Numbered from the stretch's first letter, positions 1 through 9,385 are shown. The stretch is DNA of 64,000 nt from Pseudodesulfovibrio sediminis (GCF_020886695.1 NZ_AP024485.1:2055001-2119000), one strand, 5' to 3'. Translations and numbers: made by a program. The notes: a model not told the origin generated them from the sequence alone.

Positions 1-284
1 CGATACCGGGGTTTGCACCCGGCTTTTTCCAACTCGTCAAACAAGGCCCACCCCACCCAGTCAGCCACGTTGGTGCCGGTGGTAATGCGTGTCCCGTCCG
101 AATATTTACCGAGTGCCATGGTTGGGCGATTATCCGCAAACTGCAAAATAACAATATCCCCGGAACAGGAAGCACCCACGCCGACATTAGGATAGGTGAG
201 TGTAATACCTGTGTTTTTAGCACAACCAACAGCAAAAAGCAGAATCAGGCACAAGGGCAGAATCCCTTTCATATATTTTTTCAT
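1..284 (-). CDS. Lipoprotein, C-terminus beyond window edge
   Basis: Reads leftward from ATG at 284 and stays open to base 1, so the C-terminus is missing. A GGAG ribosome site lies about 9 bases before the start. The N-terminus has two lysines, a hydrophobic stretch and a lipobox ending LFAVGC at residues 16-21, so export and lipidation are expected. The mature part contains ADNRPTMALGKYSDGT and then VADWVGWALFDELEKAGCKP. That pattern (a small lipoprotein with a conserved 'tdpaewv..al...L...G' style segment) recalls the YajG or LPP20-like lipoprotein group, but I cannot assign it. It runs in the same direction as the next lipoprotein gene, 14 bases away, and may share its transcript. Confidence 0.75.
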   Translation of the reverse strand, partial: MKKYMKGILPLCLILLFAVGCAKNTGITLTYPNVGVGASCSGDIVILQFADNRPTMALGKYSDGTRITTGTNVADWVGWALFDELEKAGCKPRY

Positions 285-298
285 TGTGTTGAACTCCA

Positions 299-730
299 TC
301 AAATTTCATCCCCCTGCTGGGGCGTTGGGGTATTCAGTTTATCCATCTGTTCATCCAGCTCCTTTTCCATCGAATCGAGCATCTGCCGGGTCAAATCCAT
401 GAGCCGGTCGAGGTTCTCGTTCACAAAGGATTTGGCCTTGGCATCCAGCTCTTCATCCGAGGTCGACTCCCCGGACTGCTCACCTTCCTTGATCTCGGTC
501 CTTTTCTTATCTATCTTGAGCAACGATTCGATCCCTTCAAGGTTCTTGCGAATCCGAACAAGCTCGGCCTTGAATTCATCGTTCCGGGCCGCCATCTCGC
601 TCTTGAGCGACGCGACTTCGGCTTCCAGAGCGGCCAGACGTTTGGACTCGTCATCCCCCTTGCAGGCCGACAACCCGAGCAGGATAAGGAGGGCCAATAT
701 GAGAGTAGTGAGGAAGGTTTCGTTCTTCAT
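299..730 (-). CDS. Small coiled-coil lipoprotein
   Basis: The 143-residue product starts MKNETFLTTL, with a hydrophobic signal and a lipobox LLGLSAC. The start at 730 is preferred over the longer frame (to 847) because it gives a proper signal sequence and has AGGAA about 6 bases upstream. After the lipid-anchored cysteine the chain is almost entirely charged and heptad-like (RLAALEAEVASLKSEM and onward), which suggests a long coiled coil similar in shape to Lpp-type or YbgF-type envelope spacers. The rest is acidic, rich in E, D and K. No enzymatic motif is seen. Function unknown; probably a periplasm-facing structural lipoprotein. Confidence 0.75.
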   Translation of the reverse strand: MKNETFLTTLILALLILLGLSACKGDDESKRLAALEAEVASLKSEMAARNDEFKAELVRIRKNLEGIESLLKIDKKRTEIKEGEQSGESTSDEELDAKAKSFVNENLDRLMDLTRQMLDSMEKELDEQMDKLNTPTPQQGDEI

Positions 731-894
731 GCGGATTCCTAGCATACCGGGGAGGTCCATGACAAACAAAAGGCAAAGGGTTGCACATGTGCTATTTTTC
801 CCACTCCACCGTCTTGATTTTAGCGCAAGAGTCCGTACAATATACATCTCTTGAACAGTTTCACTCCCCTGATGCCAACAAGGAAAAAACGATC

Positions 895-1353
895 ATGAAA
901 ACGCTCCACGCCCTGATATTGACGATCATCCTGACAGCACTCATCAGTCCGGCAATGGCTTCCGACTATGTGGAGACACCGCCCCCCACAGGCTTTCGCG
1001 GCTTTACCTGGGGGATGGAACTGAGTGACGCCAAAGGGCTGAGCCCGGTGGCCGAAGCCGGCTTCAAGAACACCTACTTCCGCCAGGACGAAAAACTCAC
1101 CCTTGGCGAAGCAAAGATCAAATCCGTGGCCTACTATTTCAAAAAGGGCAAACTCTACAGAGTGGGCGTGGCCTTCGAAGGTCGCGTAAACCAGTTTTTC
1201 CTCAAGGACATGCTCATGCGGACCTACGGCCCCGGCCGTGGAGTGGGCATACGCTACGGCTGGATGTGGTCCGATTTTTCCATTGACCTGAATTACAATG
1301 AAGAAATGAAGACCGGCGGGCTCTTCTACACCTACGAGGCGCCGCTGGAATAA
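895..1353 (+). CDS. Exported protein of unknown function
   Basis: The 152-residue product starts MKTLHALILTIILTAL and has a typical cleavable signal peptide ending near AMA-S, so it should be periplasmic. The longer frame from a TTG at 781 is rejected because it would bury the signal peptide; AAGGAAAAAACGATC precedes the chosen ATG. The mature domain begins GFRGFTWGMELSDAKGL, a pattern common in small proteins of unknown function in which a 'F.GF.WG....' segment is followed by a mixed beta-sheet domain. I do not recognise a specific family. Only 20 bases separate it from the GGDEF-like gene downstream, so the two are probably co-transcribed. Confidence 0.7.
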   Translation: MKTLHALILTIILTALISPAMASDYVETPPPTGFRGFTWGMELSDAKGLSPVAEAGFKNTYFRQDEKLTLGEAKIKSVAYYFKKGKLYRVGVAFEGRVNQFFLKDMLMRTYGPGRGVGIRYGWMWSDFSIDLNYNEEMKTGGLFYTYEAPLE

Positions 1354-1373
1354 CCTCGCCAGACAGACACAGC

Positions 1374-2165
1374 ATGACACGAGACAACCGATCTTCACGT
1401 GCCGAACAGACACGGTATAAGACCCTATACATCCTGAGCATACTCGGGCTGACAGCGCTGTTGTGCGTCAACTTCGGCGTTGTCTACACCCTGCTCATCA
1501 CCCCGCCTGAAAATCCTGAAAACATGATGCGCCTGGTCTACCTTTCCATGGTGGCGGGCTTCTTTATCCTGGCGGCCCAGGCGCTGCTGATGCTCAAGAA
1601 AGTCCTGGCCAATCTGGGCCGCGACGCAGAGGAGCTGGAACAACTCAACACCCGGCTTGAACGGCTGACCATTTTCGACGAGCTGACCAAGGCGTATAAC
1701 CGCAGCAAGTTCGAGACAGTGGCGGATCGGGAGTTGGGCAATGTCCGCCGATACGGCCACCAGCTCTCCGGCATCATTTTCGACGTGGACGACTTCAAGC
1801 AGATCAACGAGACACACGGATACAGCGCCGGGGACAAACTGCTGGCCAACCTTGCCTATTTTGTTGACACGAAGTTGCGCAACAACGACTTCCTGTTTCG
1901 TTGGCGTGGCGGCAAATTCGTCATTCTCGCGCCGCACACGGAAGAAGACAAAGCCGCCATGGTAGCCGAGAAACTCCGCCAATTGGTCGGACACAAGATT
2001 TTCGGAGGCAAAATCCGTTTCTCCATCTCATTGGGGGTTGCCCAGGCCGCCCCAGACGATACGGCCGACACATTCATGCAGCGGCTCCAAACCGCCCTTG
2101 CCGGAGCAAAAAACGGGGGCAAGAACATGGTCGTGATCGACCGCTCTGACGCCCCGGTGACATGA
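1374..2165 (+). CDS. Membrane GGDEF-domain protein with degenerate active site
   Basis: The 263-residue product has two membrane helices (about 17-41 and 55-77), a short linker helix and a GGDEF domain (about 95-258). The fold landmarks are present: DELTKAYNR, then DVDDFKQINETHGYSAGD. The signature loop, however, reads RWRGGKF (176-182) where active diguanylate cyclases have RW-GG(D/E)EF. Two acidic catalytic or metal positions are lost and a lysine takes one place, so cyclase activity is unlikely. The inhibitory I-site RxxD is kept as RNND at 169-172, exactly five residues before the signature. It may therefore be a c-di-GMP receptor or a scaffold, not an enzyme. It probably forms an operon with the exported protein upstream. 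Confidence 0.85.
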   Translation: MTRDNRSSRAEQTRYKTLYILSILGLTALLCVNFGVVYTLLITPPENPENMMRLVYLSMVAGFFILAAQALLMLKKVLANLGRDAEELEQLNTRLERLTIFDELTKAYNRSKFETVADRELGNVRRYGHQLSGIIFDVDDFKQINETHGYSAGDKLLANLAYFVDTKLRNNDFLFRWRGGKFVILAPHTEEDKAAMVAEKLRQLVGHKIFGGKIRFSISLGVAQAAPDDTADTFMQRLQTALAGAKNGGKNMVVIDRSDAPVT

Positions 2166-2288
2166 TCCGCCCCAGTCAATGGCCCCACCCCCGAAAACAA
2201 AAAACCCTTTTTTTCTGATCCCCTTTTCTTTTCCCCGGCTTCTGCGTTATCATCAGAGCATTGGTTCTCTCAAAGCCGAGTGGAAAAA

Positions 2289-4775
2289 ATGCACCTGAAA
2301 CGATTTTCCAGTATAGTTAAACATACGCCCTTTCGAGTCCTCCTTCCTTCTGTACTGATGCTTTTGCTCTTTGCAGGTTCACTCTTCCTGTACCTGCTGC
2401 CCAGCATGGAAAACGCCATCCTGGACTCGCGCAAACGAAACATCATGGAGATGACCAATGCGGTCATGGGCACACTGCAACTGCTCCAGACCAAAGTGGA
2501 AAGCGGGGAAACCACTGAAGAGGCCGCGCGCCTGTCGGCCAAGGAATTCATACGCGCCATGCGATATGGATATATGGGCAGGCACTATTTCTGGATCTCC
2601 GACCACAACTCCCGCATGGTCATGCACCCCTATCGCCCGGAGCTGGAAGGGCAGAACCTCGCAGAATTCGCGGACACCGAAGGGAAACGCATTTTTTCGG
2701 AATTCACCAAAATCGCTCACTCAACAGGGAGCGGCTATCTGCGCTACTACTGGCAGTGGAACGACCAGTCGGATTCCAACAGTGAAAAGATCGGCTATGT
2801 CAGTGAGTTCAAACCCTGGGGATGGATCGTCGGCACAGGACTCTATGTGGACGATATCAAAGATGAAATCGCCATGTACCGCAACCGGGTGGCTGGTATC
2901 TGCCTCGGCATCCTGCTGTTCATCTCCCTGCTCTCTTTCTATGTGCTCAGACAGGCGGCCATTACCGAAAAAAAGAATATCCACATACAGTCTCAACGGG
3001 AAAAACTGGTTCGTGTGCTGCGAGAGAGCGAAGAACGCTACCGGACCATCGCGGATTTCGCCTATGACTGGGAGGCCTGGGTCAGCCCGGAAAAAACCGT
3101 CCTGTACAGCTCGCCTGCCTGTCTGCGTATCACGGGGCACCCGCCGGAGCGGTTCTTTGAAAACCCCGACCTGCTTCGAGAAATCATCATCCCCGAAGAT
3201 CAGAACTCCTGGGATACCTACATAATCAAGGCCAACTCCGACAGGGGGGAAACCCTTGATTTTCGCATCAACTCCGCTGACGGCAAAACCCGATGGATCA
3301 ATGTGGTGGGCCGCTCCGTATCCGGTATCGGCGACAAGCCGCTGGGCATCCGCTTCTCCTTCCGCGACATCACCGACCGCAAAATCATGGAAGAGCAACT
3401 CAGGCACCAGGCGTTGCACGATCCGCTGACCAGCGTCGCCAATCGCACCCTCTGCCTTGACCGTGTCAGTCAGGCCATGCGCCGGGCCAGACGCCGTGAG
3501 AATTATTTCTTTGCCGTGGTCTTTCTCGATCTCGACAGGTTCAAGATCGTCAACGATTCACTGGGGCATCACTATGGAGATATGGTCCTCACCGAGACCG
3601 CCATCCGGCTGTCAAAGGAAATGCGCGGACTGGACACCGTGTCCCGATTCGGTGGAGACGAGTTCGTGTTGCTGCTGGATGAACTCTCCAGCCCAGGCGA
3701 AGCCCTGCGCATAGTCAAACGCATCCGTCTGAAACTCTCCGAGCCTTTTCGACTCCTTGGCAAGGAGGTCAAGACGACCGCCAGCTTCGGCATTGTCCTG
3801 AGTCCCGTACCAAACACCAAAGCCGCGGATATCCTGCAACACGCCAATATCGCCATGCACCGCGCCAAGGAGGCGGGGCGCAACCGGTTCAAGGTCTTTA
3901 CCAACCGCATGCTCGAAACCGCAGTGGATCAGCTGACCATGGAAAACGACATGCGCCATGGGTTGGAGGAAGGCGACTTCCATGTGGCATACCAGCCCAT
4001 CATGCAGCTCGGCGGATCGGATATTATCGGGTTCGAAGCCCTCGCCAGATGGAAGCACCCGGACCGGGGCAACATCCCGCCTGCGGAATTCATCCCCATG
4101 GCCGAAGAATCCGGCCTCATCAGCCAGATTGGTAAGTGGATACTGTTCGAATCGCTCCGCACGCTGGCTCAGTGGCAAAAACAGACCCCTGACGCAAAGG
4201 GCCTGTTCATGTCCGTAAATCTCTCCAGCAAACAATTTGCCCGCATTGATCTGGACTCGATGATACTCAACGCCCTGACAGAACAGGGGCTTTCCCCCGA
4301 CAGCCTCAAGCTGGAAATCACCGAATCCGCCATCATGGAAAACCCGGAATCCGCCATCCGCATCCTGAACCGGCTGCGCGCCAAAGGCATCCGTTTCTCC
4401 ATCGACGACTTCGGCACAGGGTATTCATCCCTGTCCCAGCTCCAGCAGCTGCCCGTGGACACCCTCAAGGTCGACCGCTCTTTCATCTCCCGCATGAAAA
4501 CAGACCCGGAAAACATGGAGATCGTGAAGGCTGTCATTGCCCTGGCCCACTCACTGGACCTCAGCGTCATTGCAGAAGGCGTGGAAAAACCGGACCAACT
4601 CCACTCGCTCATGCAACTGAAATGCGAATGCGTGCAAGGATTCTATTTCCATGAACCCATGTCATCGGAGAATGCGTTGGAGCTGGTCCTGCGGCGCACC
4701 ACTTCAACCAGGGATCAAACAGAACAGAAGATGACCCGGGCGCAAGCAGAACGCAGGGTCGACGAAGACGAATAA
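2289..4775 (+). CDS. Cache-PAS-GGDEF-EAL membrane protein (c-di-GMP turnover)
   Basis: A large dual-domain c-di-GMP enzyme of about 828 residues. In order: membrane helix (about 15-37), extracytoplasmic single-Cache sensor region (motifs YMGRHYFWISD, MHPYRPELEGQNL, WGWIVGTGLYVDDI), second membrane helix (about 200-220), PAS domain (about 240-370), GGDEF domain with canonical RFGGDEFVLL at about 453-462, and EAL domain. The I-site RxxD (RGLD) is present. The EAL domain looks intact: GFEALARW (EAL at about 583), DDFGTGYSSL, KVDRSF and AEGVE. It may make and degrade c-di-GMP depending on a ligand bound outside. The ATG at 2289 is preferred because GAGTGGA precedes it; a GTG at 2280 is possible. 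Confidence 0.93.
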   Translation: MHLKRFSSIVKHTPFRVLLPSVLMLLLFAGSLFLYLLPSMENAILDSRKRNIMEMTNAVMGTLQLLQTKVESGETTEEAARLSAKEFIRAMRYGYMGRHYFWISDHNSRMVMHPYRPELEGQNLAEFADTEGKRIFSEFTKIAHSTGSGYLRYYWQWNDQSDSNSEKIGYVSEFKPWGWIVGTGLYVDDIKDEIAMYRNRVAGICLGILLFISLLSFYVLRQAAITEKKNIHIQSQREKLVRVLRESEERYRTIADFAYDWEAWVSPEKTVLYSSPACLRITGHPPERFFENPDLLREIIIPEDQNSWDTYIIKANSDRGETLDFRINSADGKTRWINVVGRSVSGIGDKPLGIRFSFRDITDRKIMEEQLRHQALHDPLTSVANRTLCLDRVSQAMRRARRRENYFFAVVFLDLDRFKIVNDSLGHHYGDMVLTETAIRLSKEMRGLDTVSRFGGDEFVLLLDELSSPGEALRIVKRIRLKLSEPFRLLGKEVKTTASFGIVLSPVPNTKAADILQHANIAMHRAKEAGRNRFKVFTNRMLETAVDQLTMENDMRHGLEEGDFHVAYQPIMQLGGSDIIGFEALARWKHPDRGNIPPAEFIPMAEESGLISQIGKWILFESLRTLAQWQKQTPDAKGLFMSVNLSSKQFARIDLDSMILNALTEQGLSPDSLKLEITESAIMENPESAIRILNRLRAKGIRFSIDDFGTGYSSLSQLQQLPVDTLKVDRSFISRMKTDPENMEIVKAVIALAHSLDLSVIAEGVEKPDQLHSLMQLKCECVQGFYFHEPMSSENALELVLRRTTSTRDQTEQKMTRAQAERRVDEDE

Positions 4776-4807
4776 ACCAACCGGGGCAGGGACACCCGCC
4801 CTTCCCA

Positions 4808-5566
4808 TTATTTATCCGCGTTTTTCTTGTCAGGACCGTAGGCATTGACGAACCACTTCACCTGCCGGCACACGCCCATGAGCAGGTTGAATTCGTTGCG
4901 TCTGAGATTGATCTTGGAAAAAAAACGTCTGACGGGCAGCATCCAGTAGTCAGGATTGTCATCCTTGAGAAAATCAATAGCCAGCAGGGTTTCCTGGAGA
5001 TTGTCAAACAAGGTCGCCTGTTCCTGTACAGTGGTCGGCCGCTCCTCAGGAGGACCGTCAGGAACAAACGGCGCATCCAGAGACCGCTTGAAACATTCAT
5101 ACAACACCACGACCACGGCCTGAGCCAGGTTGAGCGAGGTGCCTTCCCGACTAGTGGGGATGGTCATCAGGCCGGAACAGATGCTCGTCTCCTCATTGGT
5201 CAGCCCCTTGTCTTCGGGGCCGAAAACCACGGCGACCCGACCGCCGCCTCGCAGCCGCTCGTCCACCACCCCGGCAAGCGCGTCCGGGTTCATGATCCCC
5301 TTGCGCCACCCCCCGGTGCGCGCCGTGGTGCCATACACCGCAGTACATCCGTCCACGGCCTGTTCCAGCGTATCCACGATGGGAGCGGTCTCCAACACAT
5401 GCCGAGCATGCGCCGTTGCCAGGGGCAACGCCTTGTCCATATTGAAATTGTATGGGTCCACGATGACCAGATCCGACACGCCCATGTTCAGACATGCGCG
5501 CGCCACGGACCCGATGTTTTCCGGATATTTGGGGCGAAAGAGAACCACTCTGAGTTGGTCGAGCAT
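4808..5566 (-). CDS. trmJ: TrmJ-like tRNA/rRNA 2'-O-methyltransferase
   Basis: A 252-residue SPOUT-class methyltransferase of the TrmH/SpoU superfamily, most like TrmJ, which methylates the 2'-OH of nucleotide 32 in tRNAs using S-adenosylmethionine. The N-terminal motif RPKYPENIGSVARACLNMG, the middle motif VVFGPEDKGLTNEE and the knot motif IPTSREGTSLNLAQAVVV are all present. The C-terminal part (about 170-250) is the helical extension of TrmJ. The start at 5566 is chosen because AGGAG lies six bases upstream; the longer frame to 5608 adds 14 residues of poor character. Convergent with the Cache-GGDEF-EAL gene, only 32 bases apart. TrmJ versus another TrmH paralogue is not certain. Confidence 0.85.
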   Translation of the reverse strand: MLDQLRVVLFRPKYPENIGSVARACLNMGVSDLVIVDPYNFNMDKALPLATAHARHVLETAPIVDTLEQAVDGCTAVYGTTARTGGWRKGIMNPDALAGVVDERLRGGGRVAVVFGPEDKGLTNEETSICSGLMTIPTSREGTSLNLAQAVVVVLYECFKRSLDAPFVPDGPPEERPTTVQEQATLFDNLQETLLAIDFLKDDNPDYWMLPVRRFFSKINLRRNEFNLLMGVCRQVKWFVNAYGPDKKNADK

Positions 5567-5937
5567 TGCTAACTCCTGTGCTGCAAGGACCGGAGGCATG
5601 TAGCACATCGCCGGATGAAGTCAAAGACCACAGCGACCGGGCGCTTGGGCAGGGAAGAGGCCGGGCCTGACAAGCGCGACACGTGGAAGAGCGGCATTCC
5701 TTCCCCGCTTCACTGACTGGTCAGTCAAAAAGGTCAATGATATTAATTCTGTAATAAATTCAACATGTGAGAGACCGCGCAAGAGATAAAATATCGTTGA
5801 ATAAATTGTCATCCTATGCCACAACAAGCTATCGGTCGAAATATTTTGACCGAGGTGTCTTTTTACCTCGTTACCCATTCGACGGTAAAAATAGTTGCGG
5901 TCCACACTAACTGTTGCGGTTCCTTAGGAGGGAAAAA
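5567..5937. other. Intergenic region upstream of the TRAP transporter
   Basis: No convincing gene in these 371 bases. They lie between divergent genes and become AT-rich after about 5720, as expected for a promoter region. At 5709-5722 the sequence ACTGACTGGTCAGT holds five-base inverted arms around a CTGG core, a shape seen in many TetR-type operators. At 5851-5870 arms CGAGGT and ACCTCG enclose eight bases and could form a hairpin in the leader of the transporter transcript. Neither site can be tied to a regulator from this sequence alone. Confidence 0.4.
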
Positions 5938-6906
5938 ATGAAACGAATTCTCATTCTGGCCTTGGCGCTTGCCGTTGTTCTCGGCATGTCCTTTTCTGCC
6001 CAGGCCAAAAAACGGTACGTATTTGGTGGCGGCCCCGCTGGCGGCACCTTTCAGGTCGTGGCCAATGGTGTGCAGGTCTTCGGCCCTATCAAAAACAGCC
6101 CCAACTTCGCCATCAAAGCCCAGTCTTCCGGCGGCTCTGTTGAAAACCTCCGCACCACCAACGCCGGTCGCGTGGCTTTCTCCACCGTGTACGCCGGCCA
6201 TGTCTTCCTCGGCCGCACCGGTCAGATGAAGAATGACCCCAACAAATACAAGAATGTCATGGCCGTTGGCTACCTCTACGGTGCCCCAGCCCAGTTGGTC
6301 GTTCGCAAAGGCTCCGGCATCAAGTCCACCAAGGACCTGGCCGGCAAAAAAGTCGGTGTCGGCAATGCCGGTTCCGGCGCATTCGCCAACTGCGAACTCT
6401 TCTTCACGCACATGGGCGTCTGGGACAAGATCGAACGCAACGCCATGGGCTACAACGACGCGGCCCAGGCTTTCGGTAACGAACAGCTCGACGCGTTCTG
6501 GCTGTTCACCGCCTTCCCGTCCGGCGCTGTCATCATGGCCGCCCAGACCAACGACATCGAACTCGTCGACCTGGCCGCCGATGCCCAGGCATCCGGCTAT
6601 TTCGAAAAATATCCCTACTTCGGCAAACTGTCCGTGCCCGCCGGTACCTACCGCGGCGTGGAAGCCGACGTGCCTTCCTTCTTCGACTCCGCCCTGCTGG
6701 TGGCCAACGCCAAGGTGTCCGCAGACCACGTCTACGAACTCATGAGCGCCATCTGGTCAGATGCAGGTCTCAAGCACATGCTTGAGCAGAAGAAGACCTT
6801 CAAGGACATGTCCGTTGCCAACGGCATCAAGGGCATCGACCCCAACGTCATCCCCCTGCACCCCGGTGCAATCAAGTTCTGGAAGGAAAAGGGCGTCCTC
6901 AAGTAG
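5938..6906 (+). CDS. TAXI-family TRAP transporter solute-binding protein
   Basis: The 322-residue periplasmic binding protein starts MKRILILALALAVVLG, with a signal peptide ending at AQA-K. A strong AGGAGGG site lies just ahead of the ATG. The motifs YVFGGGPAGGTFQVVANG and AQSSGGSVENLR near the N-terminus, and VGVGNAGSGAFANCELFF in the middle, are characteristic of the TAXI (TRAP-associated extracytoplasmic immunogenic) family, which deliver small organic acids or amino acids to a TRAP permease. The substrate cannot be read from sequence. The fused permease follows after a gap containing a hairpin, and a second TAXI paralogue follows the permease. Confidence 0.92.
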   Translation: MKRILILALALAVVLGMSFSAQAKKRYVFGGGPAGGTFQVVANGVQVFGPIKNSPNFAIKAQSSGGSVENLRTTNAGRVAFSTVYAGHVFLGRTGQMKNDPNKYKNVMAVGYLYGAPAQLVVRKGSGIKSTKDLAGKKVGVGNAGSGAFANCELFFTHMGVWDKIERNAMGYNDAAQAFGNEQLDAFWLFTAFPSGAVIMAAQTNDIELVDLAADAQASGYFEKYPYFGKLSVPAGTYRGVEADVPSFFDSALLVANAKVSADHVYELMSAIWSDAGLKHMLEQKKTFKDMSVANGIKGIDPNVIPLHPGAIKFWKEKGVLK

Positions 6907-6930
6907 GCCGCACTCGCATATAACTCTGAC

Positions 6931-6958
6931 AACCGGGCGGGTCTCGATCCGCCCGGTT
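6931..6958 (+). terminator. Hairpin between binding protein and permease
   Basis: A perfect ten-base stem, AACCGGGCGG at 6931-6940 and CCGCCCGGTT at 6949-6958, encloses eight bases. Only TTTC follows, so termination is probably partial. Such a hairpin after a binding-protein gene usually keeps the binding-protein mRNA abundant while allowing some readthrough into the permease gene at 7123. Confidence 0.65.
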
Positions 6959-7122
6959 TCAATGACCTTCGGGTTTGTTTGACCAACCAGTTACAATGGA
7001 AAACTTTACGCTTTCCCGCGTGAGCGCCATGCTATTACAGATTCGGCAGGGCTTCCGATCTTGGACACGGTGGGAGACGGAGTGTTTCAAACTGCTGCCA
7101 TCAGGGCAGTCGCGAGTGCATA

Positions 7123-9327
7123 ATGTACGACAAGCTGAATAAGATTGAACAATTCCTTTTTGACTTTCTGGCAGTAGGCATGGTGCTGTTCTATTCCTGG
7201 TCCGCCATTTTCGAACCTGCCGCCACCCAGTTTCACCGGGGAATTTACGTTATCATAACCTACGTTCTGGTCTTCCTCATCTACAAGGCCCGGCCGAGAA
7301 CAACACAATTTTACGATTATCTCATCATCCCGCTGGCGATCATCCCGCTGGCCATCATGCTCGCCGAATTCGATTTCATCTACACCACCTTCGGCATTGA
7401 AAAGATGTACACAGAAATCACCAGCTCGGGCTGGAGTTCACACTTTGTCGCCCTGCTCGGCAACAGTGAAGAACTGGACGAAGGCGTCTGGCTGGTCCCC
7501 ATCAACACCGTCGCCATATACCTGTGGGGCGGGCTCACTGTCGCAACCCTGGTCATCCAGCGGCTGCTGAAAAACGGCGCCGGTCGCATCTACGACATGC
7601 TGTTTATCCTCTTTTCACTGCTGACGGTGGGCTACTGGATCCTGAACTTCGAAGCCATTAACTACCGTACCGGCATTGAAACATTCCTCGACCGATGGAT
7701 GGCCATGGTCGGCGTGCTCATCGGCGTGGAGCTGGCCCGCCGCGTGGTCGGCAATGTCTTTGTCATCATCGGCCTCGCCATGATCCTGTTTGGAGTCTAC
7801 GGCGATCAGGCACCGGAGCTCATCGCCCATGCCGGAGCAACGTTCCCGGAGCTGTGCACCTCCATCTTCTACCGCTCGGACGGCGTGTTCGGCATCATGG
7901 CCAACGTGCTGGCAACCTATATCATCCTGTTTGTCCTGTTCGGCTCCTTTCTGGAGAAATGCGGCGCACAGAAGTTCTTCATCGACTTCCCGCTGGCGGC
8001 TGTCGGACACAAGATCGGCGGACCGGCCAAGGTGTCGGTCATCGCATCCGGCCTGTTCGGGTCCATCTCAGGCTCGGCCATCGCCAACACCGTGTCCACC
8101 GGCGCATTCACCATCCCCATGATGAAAAAGGCGGGGTTCAAGCCCCATATCGCGGGCGGCATCGAGCCTGCGGCCTCCATCGGCGGCATGTTCATGCCCC
8201 CCATCATGGGAGCGGGCGGTTTCATCATGGCCGAAATGACCGGCCTGCCCTATTCGCACATCATGCTGGTGGCGATCTTCCCGGCCTTCATGTACTTCTT
8301 CTCGGTCTTTGTCATGGTCCATTACGAAGCCAAGAAGAACCAGATCGTTGGCGAACGGTACAAACATAGCGCCATGGAGATCTTCAAGAAGGAGTGGCTC
8401 TACACTCTGCCCCTGATCCTCATCACCTTCTTCATGCTCACAGGGTATTCACCGGGCTACTCGGCCATCGTCGGCCTGGCTGCCTGCATCGGTCTCTCGT
8501 TCAAGGACAAGGGCCACCATATCGACCCCACACTCCTGTGCATAATGGGCCTCATGGTCATCTTCCCCTGGATTATCAAAGGCATCGGCCTGGTAGGTGG
8601 ACAAGAGGCTGCCGCGGCTATCAAACCTTACATGTCTGGCCGTATCCTGCTGCTCTATGGTCTGATCGTTGCCGCCGCTCTCTTTGCCTATCGCAGGCAG
8701 ACTGTCTCCGGTCTCAAAGACGAGCTGGGGGGATTTGTTGACGCGGCCCGCATGGGAACCATCAACTCACTCAAGATCGGCGCCACTGTCGGCGTCATCG
8801 GCATCATCATCGGCGTACTGACCTACTCCGGCCTGGTGCTGACCTTTGCCGACATCGTCATTGAGCTGGCTCACGGCAACCTGGTCATGACCATTCTGCT
8901 CATCGCGTTCGCCTCGCTGATTCTCGGCATGGGTGTCCCGGTGACCGCAGCCTACCTGATCACCGCGGTCGTGGCCGTGCCCGCCCTGACCCACCTCGGC
9001 GTCAACGAAGTGGCCGCCCACATGATCGTATACTGGCTCTCCCAGGACTCCAATATCACACCGCCCGTGTGTATTGCGGCCTTTGCCGGAGCCACCATTG
9101 CCAAGGCCAACATGTGGCGAACAGCGTTCTCCGCGTTCAAATTCGCCAAGTTCCTCTACCTGGCTCCTTTCCTGTTCGCGTACGTTCCGGCCTTTTCCCT
9201 GGATGCCGCGCCCCTGGAAATCGTGGTCTGGTTCTCCATCATCATGGCCTGCGTCTTTGTCTACTCCTGGTTCATGTCCGGCATCTGGTTCGGTCCGCTC
9301 AAGCGCAGACTTTTCAGTGCCGCCTGA
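7123..9327 (+). CDS. TAXI-type TRAP transporter fused permease (DctQ-DctM)
   Basis: A 734-residue polytopic inner-membrane protein in which the small (DctQ-like, about 1-250) and large (DctM-like, about 270-700) TRAP subunits are fused, as is usual for TAXI systems. Hydrophobic segments occur along its entire length. Landmark stretches include GLFGSISGSAIANTVSTGAF, GIEPAASIGGMFMPPIMGAG and ILGMGVPVTAAYLI, all typical of DctM/TRAP fused permeases. It should drive sodium- or proton-coupled uptake of a ligand handed over by a TAXI binding protein. The start ATG at 7123 has no strong ribosome site (GCGAG about nine bases upstream). A strong terminator follows. Confidence 0.92.
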   Translation: MYDKLNKIEQFLFDFLAVGMVLFYSWSAIFEPAATQFHRGIYVIITYVLVFLIYKARPRTTQFYDYLIIPLAIIPLAIMLAEFDFIYTTFGIEKMYTEITSSGWSSHFVALLGNSEELDEGVWLVPINTVAIYLWGGLTVATLVIQRLLKNGAGRIYDMLFILFSLLTVGYWILNFEAINYRTGIETFLDRWMAMVGVLIGVELARRVVGNVFVIIGLAMILFGVYGDQAPELIAHAGATFPELCTSIFYRSDGVFGIMANVLATYIILFVLFGSFLEKCGAQKFFIDFPLAAVGHKIGGPAKVSVIASGLFGSISGSAIANTVSTGAFTIPMMKKAGFKPHIAGGIEPAASIGGMFMPPIMGAGGFIMAEMTGLPYSHIMLVAIFPAFMYFFSVFVMVHYEAKKNQIVGERYKHSAMEIFKKEWLYTLPLILITFFMLTGYSPGYSAIVGLAACIGLSFKDKGHHIDPTLLCIMGLMVIFPWIIKGIGLVGGQEAAAAIKPYMSGRILLLYGLIVAAALFAYRRQTVSGLKDELGGFVDAARMGTINSLKIGATVGVIGIIIGVLTYSGLVLTFADIVIELAHGNLVMTILLIAFASLILGMGVPVTAAYLITAVVAVPALTHLGVNEVAAHMIVYWLSQDSNITPPVCIAAFAGATIAKANMWRTAFSAFKFAKFLYLAPFLFAYVPAFSLDAAPLEIVVWFSIIMACVFVYSWFMSGIWFGPLKRRLFSAA

Positions 9328-9352
9328 TCCATTACTAGACACCACTGACAAG

Positions 9353-9385
9353 GGGGGGCCGGAGCTATCCGGCCCCCCTTTTTTT
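9353..9385 (+). terminator. Rho-independent terminator after TRAP permease
   Basis: An 11-base perfect stem (9353-9363 with 9368-9378, GGGGGGCCGGA paired to its complement) with a GCTA loop is followed by seven T. It ends the binding protein-permease transcript. Confidence 0.9.

Noticed and set aside
4776-4807. Possible terminator between the Cache-GGDEF-EAL gene and trmJ
   Set aside because: The GGGC-GGG/CCC-GCCC stem has a bulge and no T run, so the evidence is too weak.
5621-5905. 94-residue leftward frame in the TRAP promoter region
   Set aside because: Low-quality composition, no ribosome site, and it overlaps the likely promoter and hairpins.
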